DNA from: Centaurea solstitialis
Taxonomy: Eukaryota; Streptophyta; Magnoliopsida; Asterales; Asteraceae
Assembly (NCBI GenBank): GCA_030169165.1
Contig: CM058046.1
Location: forward strand, 16,585,788 to 16,649,787
Length of the DNA stretch: 64,000 nt
Direction of reading: 5' to 3'
Under the pieces are notes generated by a model, which was not told the origin of the DNA, did no database searches, and saw only the letters and a list, made by a program, of their open reading frames with translations. Made by a program: the position numbers and the translations under genes. Shown here in pieces: positions 59,938 through 64,000 of the stretch (positions are counted from its first letter, which is position 1; each line of letters starts with the position of its first letter).

Positions 59938-62900
59938 ATGGCTTCAACTTCACCTTCTCCTGTTTCTTCAAACCCAGTGCCTCTTTCCCCAGTGTCTCAA
60001 CCTGTTCAGGACCCTGCAACCTCAACCCCACCACCTGTTCAGTTGCCTCTACCGCCAGTTGTCGTTTCACCGCCACCATCTCCACCACAATCCCCCCCAC
60101 CAGATCCATCACCACCGCCACCACCACCAGAACTACCTGCTTCTCCCCCTCCATCTCCACCTGCAGCACCACCACCTGCACCAACATTGCCGCCACCCGT
60201 CGTTGCCACACCTCCACCAGAAAACTCGCCGCCACCTCCAATTGTGTCTTCACCACCACCGCCATTAAGTGGTTCTCCGCCACCACCAGACCCGACCGCT
60301 TCTCCTCCATCTCCAACCCCACCTGACCCCACAGCTTCGCCCCCATCTCCACTCCCTCCTTCCCCACCACCTCCACGGAATGTTCCATCACCGACAGCCG
60401 CCACCACTTCCCCTCCTCCACCACGTGCAAACCCACCGGAAAAACCTCCGCCAAATGACCAACTAACACCCCCTCCTAGCTCCACCACTCCGCCTGATCT
60501 CCCCTCAAACAGCTCCATTAGCCCTTCAGCTTCAACATCATCACCTCCACCTCCTTTCTTAGCTCCGACCAATTCATCCTCCCCTGCCGCCCCAACTATT
60601 TCACAACTGCCGCCAATACCCACCGAGAAACCCACCGCAAGAGCAACGGATACCACCACAACCGGTAGAAATGGTACATCTGGTGGGTCCCCCAGAGGAT
60701 CAAATACCGGGGGCGTGGTGGCAATTGGGCTTGTTGTGGGGTTTATCACACTCGGTCTCTTAGTGATGGCTGTGTGGTACAAACGGAGAAAAAAGAATCG
60801 GGGTGGAGCTGGACATCCTAATGGTAGCTACATTATGCCCTCACCCTCAGCTTCATCACAAAAATCAGGTGCTTTTCTAAACTATGCTCATTATTATTGT
60901 ACAACTACATTTTTGTAGGTGTGGCTTTATTGCAACCACTTGGCTTCATATGATATAGATACATCCAATTCAATCAATTATGATTCATTATCATCATTTA
61001 TCATACAACTACATTTTTATAGGTGCACAAAACTATGATTTATTTCCAAAACAAACAAAACCAAATGAACCCATCATGTCTCGCTCGAAGGTAGGGTCCA
61101 GGAGGGGTAGGATGTATGCAGACCTGACCTCAACCACTAGGATCGAGAGGTTGCATACATCCTACCCCTCCAAGATCCTTAGGGTGCGTTTGGTACACTG
61201 GATATGACTGAACAAAACATGAATCACTGAAGATCTCAACAACTCATTAGGGGTAGATTGGTCATTTTTTTTGTTCTGTAGTGTCTAGTTATGTCTTACC
61301 AAACAATGACCAATTGTTTTGTTTTGTTCTGTTCTGCCTGTCGGGATGCTAAACATACACTTAGTGAGGGTGGTGGTGACTCTTGCCGGTTAGCACTTAC
61401 ACGATAAAATTTTGAACTCATTAGGGGTAAATTGGTCATTTTATTTGTTCTATCATGTCCAGTATTGTCTTACCAAACACTGAACAATTGTTTCAGTCCT
61501 TATTCTGTCTGAATATCAAACTCACCCTTTAGTGAGGGTGGTGTGACTCTTGTTGGTAAGCTTACGTGATGATCGTTTGGTAAACGGCCCATTAGTGATT
61601 ACTCATCTTTTTACTTGGTTATCCACGGCAAAGTGCCTAAAACTGATTTTACATGTACGCCCTTTGCAGACTCGCAGTTTTTGAAGTATCAACAATCAGG
61701 TCATCCGTTGGGTGGAAGCCCGTCAGGAAGTAACTTCATCTACTCTCCTGACCATGGTGGTGTAGGGAACTCCAGGGCATGGTTCACATACGAAGAGTTA
61801 GCGGAGGCCACGGATGGATTTTCGGGAAGTAATCTTTTAGGCGAAGGCGGGTTCGGGTGTGTTTATAAGGGCTTCTTAGCTGATGGGAGAGAAGTTGCTG
61901 TTAAACAGCTGAAAATTGGTGGTTCACAAGGAGAGCGTGAATTCAAAGCGGAAGTGGAGATCATTAGTCGAGTTCACCATCGCCATTTGGTTTCTCTTGT
62001 TGGATATTGCATCTCTGACCATGAAAGATTACTTGTTTATCAATACGTTTCGAATAACACCCTACATTATCATCTTCATGGTATGTTTTTGATTCTATAA
62101 TCTATTTGGGATTATGGTTATAACCTCGTTCTTTATTTATTGTTTTAATCATTTTTTTTTACCATTTTAGGTGAAGGAAGGCCGGTTATGGACTGGGCAA
62201 CCCGAATTAGAGTTGCTGCTGGCGCAGCTCGTGGTTTAGCATACTTGCATGAAGATTGTACGTTCACATTCTCAACGTGTTAACTTTCTGTTTTATTCTT
62301 CCTGTTTTATAAGTCTTCACATTCTTATTGTGTATCAGGTCATCCACGAATAATTCACAGGGACATTAAGTCATCAAACATTTTATTGGATGACAATTTT
62401 GATGCCCAGGTATCTTATGGTCCTATATTGTTCCCTAAGGGGCTGTTTGGTTCGCAAAATTCAAAGGAATTTGATGGAATTAGAATGAAAAATTCTTTTG
62501 ACCGAAAATTGTTTTCATTTTTCTAGAAAATGAAGCTGATTTTTCATTTTCAGTTTTCTATGAAAATTTTAGAAAACGCCATTGGTTGAAATGGTGGAGT
62601 TTTCATTTTCCATTTTAGAAAGTTAGAAAAACGTTTCGAAAATTTTGGAGAACTACTAAAATCAATTTTTTAATTTACATAGAAGTTAGAAAACAGAAAA
62701 TTTTCATTTGCTTGGAGAACTTTTGAAATGCATATTTGTGTAATGTACAGGTTGCAGATTTTGGGCTTGCAAAACTAGCAATGGATTTGGATACGCATGT
62801 CACAACTCGTGTCATGGGAACCTTTGGGTACGTAATTGTTTTCAACTACTATAATTTTGATTAGTGTTTCATTTTATTTCTCTCTAAAGAAGTAGATTTT

Positions 62901-64000
62901 ACGATAAGTGATATCTAGACATTTTATACGTGAGTTTTTGTGTTTGTTTTAGATATATGGCTCCGGAGTATGCATCAAGCGGGAAGTTAACTGAAAAGTC
63001 TGATGTTTTCTCATTCGGAGTAGTGGTGTTGGAGCTGATCACCGGTCGTAAGCCAGTCGATGCATCTCAACCCCTGGGTGACGAGAGTCTGGTTGAATGG
63101 GTATGTTTATAATATGAAACTAAAAGGAAAGGAAAGGAAAGGAAAGGAAATCGATTTTGATTCTTAAATACATTGTTTTAATGTACTTTCAGGCTCGACC
63201 TCTTCTCAATCAAGCGCTTGAAAGCCAAGAGTTTGATGGATTGGTAGATCCAAGGCTGGAAAAGAACTATGTGCAAGTTGAAATGTTTCGAATGATCGAA
63301 GCAGCTGCAGCCTGCATACGTCATTTGGCCCCAAAACGACCACGAATGAGTCAGGTATGCACCAAACCCATGTTTTGTTGCCTGGGATCGTTCCAATCTT
63401 TTTGGAGGTCCAGTTGCCAAAACTATAGATCGACTGGATGAATGGTAAATTAACAAAATATCATATTAAATTCACTTAGGTGGTGTTTGTTTACCTCTTA
63501 ACAGATCCATTAAGAGGCAACATCTGAATCTTTAAGAGGTAAATCCTGTTTGGCAAAAAAACGGACTGCCTCTTAATGGTTCCAAAACCCTCTGAATGAT
63601 TAAGTATCCTGGATGCCTCTTAACCATTCAGAGTCCTGATTTCATACTCAACAATTACCAAACCGGCATATTTCATTTTGCTCCATATCATAAAAGCCTC
63701 TTAATCATTCTGACCACTTAGTACTAAACCATTCAACAACTACCAAACAGCCCCTTAAATATAATTATTCTTCGAAGCCAGAATCTGGAATTGCAAAATT
63801 GGCTAAAGAGAGTCAAACGTTATAATTGGTGAAGTTTCATCCTGAAAAATCGAAATATTTAATGTGTGCAGGTGGTGAGAGCTCTAGACTCGATCGTCGA
63901 GTTCACGACAGATCTATCGAATGGAATGAAGCCAGGACAAAGTGAAATATACGACTCGAGAGAACACTCTGCACAAATTAGATTGTTTCAGAGGATGGCG
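59938..64000 (+). CDS. PERK: Proline-rich extensin-like receptor kinase (PERK), cut by the right edge
   Basis: Plasma-membrane receptor kinase that links the wall to signalling. Exons 59938-60868, 61670-62080, 62171-62257, 62339-62409, 62751-62827, 62953-63100, 63193-63354 and 63872-64000 (open) give 672 codons in phase, all GT-AG. Residues 1-250 are an extracellular Pro/Ser-rich extensin-like region (SPPPP, PPSP); a single membrane helix lies at about 258-280, followed by the basic stop YKRRKK. The kinase has GEGGFGCVYKG, VAVKQLK, HRDIKSSNILLD, DFGLAK and GTFGYMAPEY, and so looks active; LVEWARPLL and SQVVRALD are typical of the PERK8-13 branch. No signal peptide precedes the Pro-rich region, as usual in PERKs. 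Introns 1 and 7 hold MITE-like insertions. Confidence 0.95.
61080..61180. repeat. Short inverted repeat in PERK intron 1, possibly Au-SINE-like
   Basis: GGAGGGGTAGGATGTATGCA (61101-61120) is inverted at 61151-61172 as TGCATACATCCTACCCCTCC. GGTAGGATGTATGCAGACC resembles a segment found in plant Au SINEs (from memory). Confidence 0.4.
61188..61531. mobile_element. MITE-like element in PERK intron 1
   Basis: The left end GGGTGCGTTTGGTAC follows a TTA; the right end GTTTGATATTCAG..., inverted, reads AAAGGGTGAGTTTGATATTC. Inside, CTCATTAGGGGTA.ATTGGTCATTTT occurs at about 61246 and again at about 61420, an internal duplication of about 175 bp. Confidence 0.55.
63479..63754. mobile_element. MITE in PERK intron 7, 276 bp, TSD TTA
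   Basis: GGTGGTGTTTGTTTACC at left; TACCAAACAGCCCC at right; TTA at 63476-63478 and 63755-63757. CTCTTAA motifs recur in both orientations. Confidence 0.7.

Noticed and set aside
59930..60782. Long minus-strand open frames, one rich in Gly/Val
   Set aside because: They are mirrors of the proline-rich PERK exon; CCA/CCG codons read backwards give Gly-rich frames. No independent gene signal.
62436..62720. Possible MITE in PERK intron 4 starting GGGGCTGTTTGGTTCGC
   Set aside because: The left end looks like a MITE terminus, but no convincing inverted right end was found. It could be truncated.
1..64000. A novel defence or biosynthetic gene cluster
   Set aside because: The nine genes belong to unrelated housekeeping, wall and signalling families without shared pathway logic. 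No CRISPR array, phage block or transferred gene was seen.

Overview
The window is nuclear DNA of a flowering plant, almost certainly a eudicot. It is AT-rich, its genes have GT-AG introns, and nine protein genes of typical plant families plus one nuclear tRNA-His lie between long gene-free stretches full of short non-autonomous transposons. No organelle, bacterial or viral block was seen. The plant family cannot be fixed from the sequence; an asterid is only a guess. No transposase, reverse transcriptase, rRNA gene or CRISPR array was recognised.

Layout. 1-2.9 kb (-): UBC22/UBE2S-type ubiquitin-conjugating enzyme, cut by the left edge. 7.9 kb: tRNA-His(GTG). 9.07-11.57 kb (+): archaeal-type cofactor-independent phosphoglycerate mutase, 5 exons. 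16.66-20.46 kb (+): type 2 tryptophan synthase beta, 6 exons, with introns swollen by mobile DNA. 20.63-21.56 kb (-): tetraspanin-like protein, tail to tail with the previous gene. 23.77-26.59 kb (+): FLX-like coiled-coil protein with a YDxQRGP-repeat tail whose frame does not follow from the obvious splice. 29.95-34.00 kb (+): BRCT-RING-PHD-like protein, 7 exons. 40.68-43.31 kb (+): TRICHOME BIREFRINGENCE-LIKE O-acetyltransferase, 2 exons. 55.49-57.73 kb (+): GH81 endo-1,3-beta-glucanase, intronless, broken by a one-base deletion in a G run. 59.94 kb to the right edge (+): PERK-type proline-rich receptor kinase, at least 8 exons.

The genes do not form a cluster or pathway. Several neighbours match, from memory, gene pairs that are close in Arabidopsis (FLX-like with BRCT/RING; TBL with GH81; TrpB2 with PERK8), so the window looks like an ordinary ancestral gene order diluted by transposons.

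The accessory interest lies in the mobile DNA. Many elements can be delimited to the base by target-site duplications: a Helitron with a textbook 3' hairpin, two members of one Mutator-like family with perfect 9-bp duplications, a hAT-like element carrying two opposed tRNA-like units, a TTA-flanked PIF/Harbinger-like set, a hairpin family seated in TA/CA/CT microsatellites and carrying G-box motifs, a TRIM-like element, tRNA-headed SINEs, a probable solo LTR, and a long-TIR element packed with TAGCGGC motifs. In the TrpB2 gene two insertions account for nearly all of intron 2.
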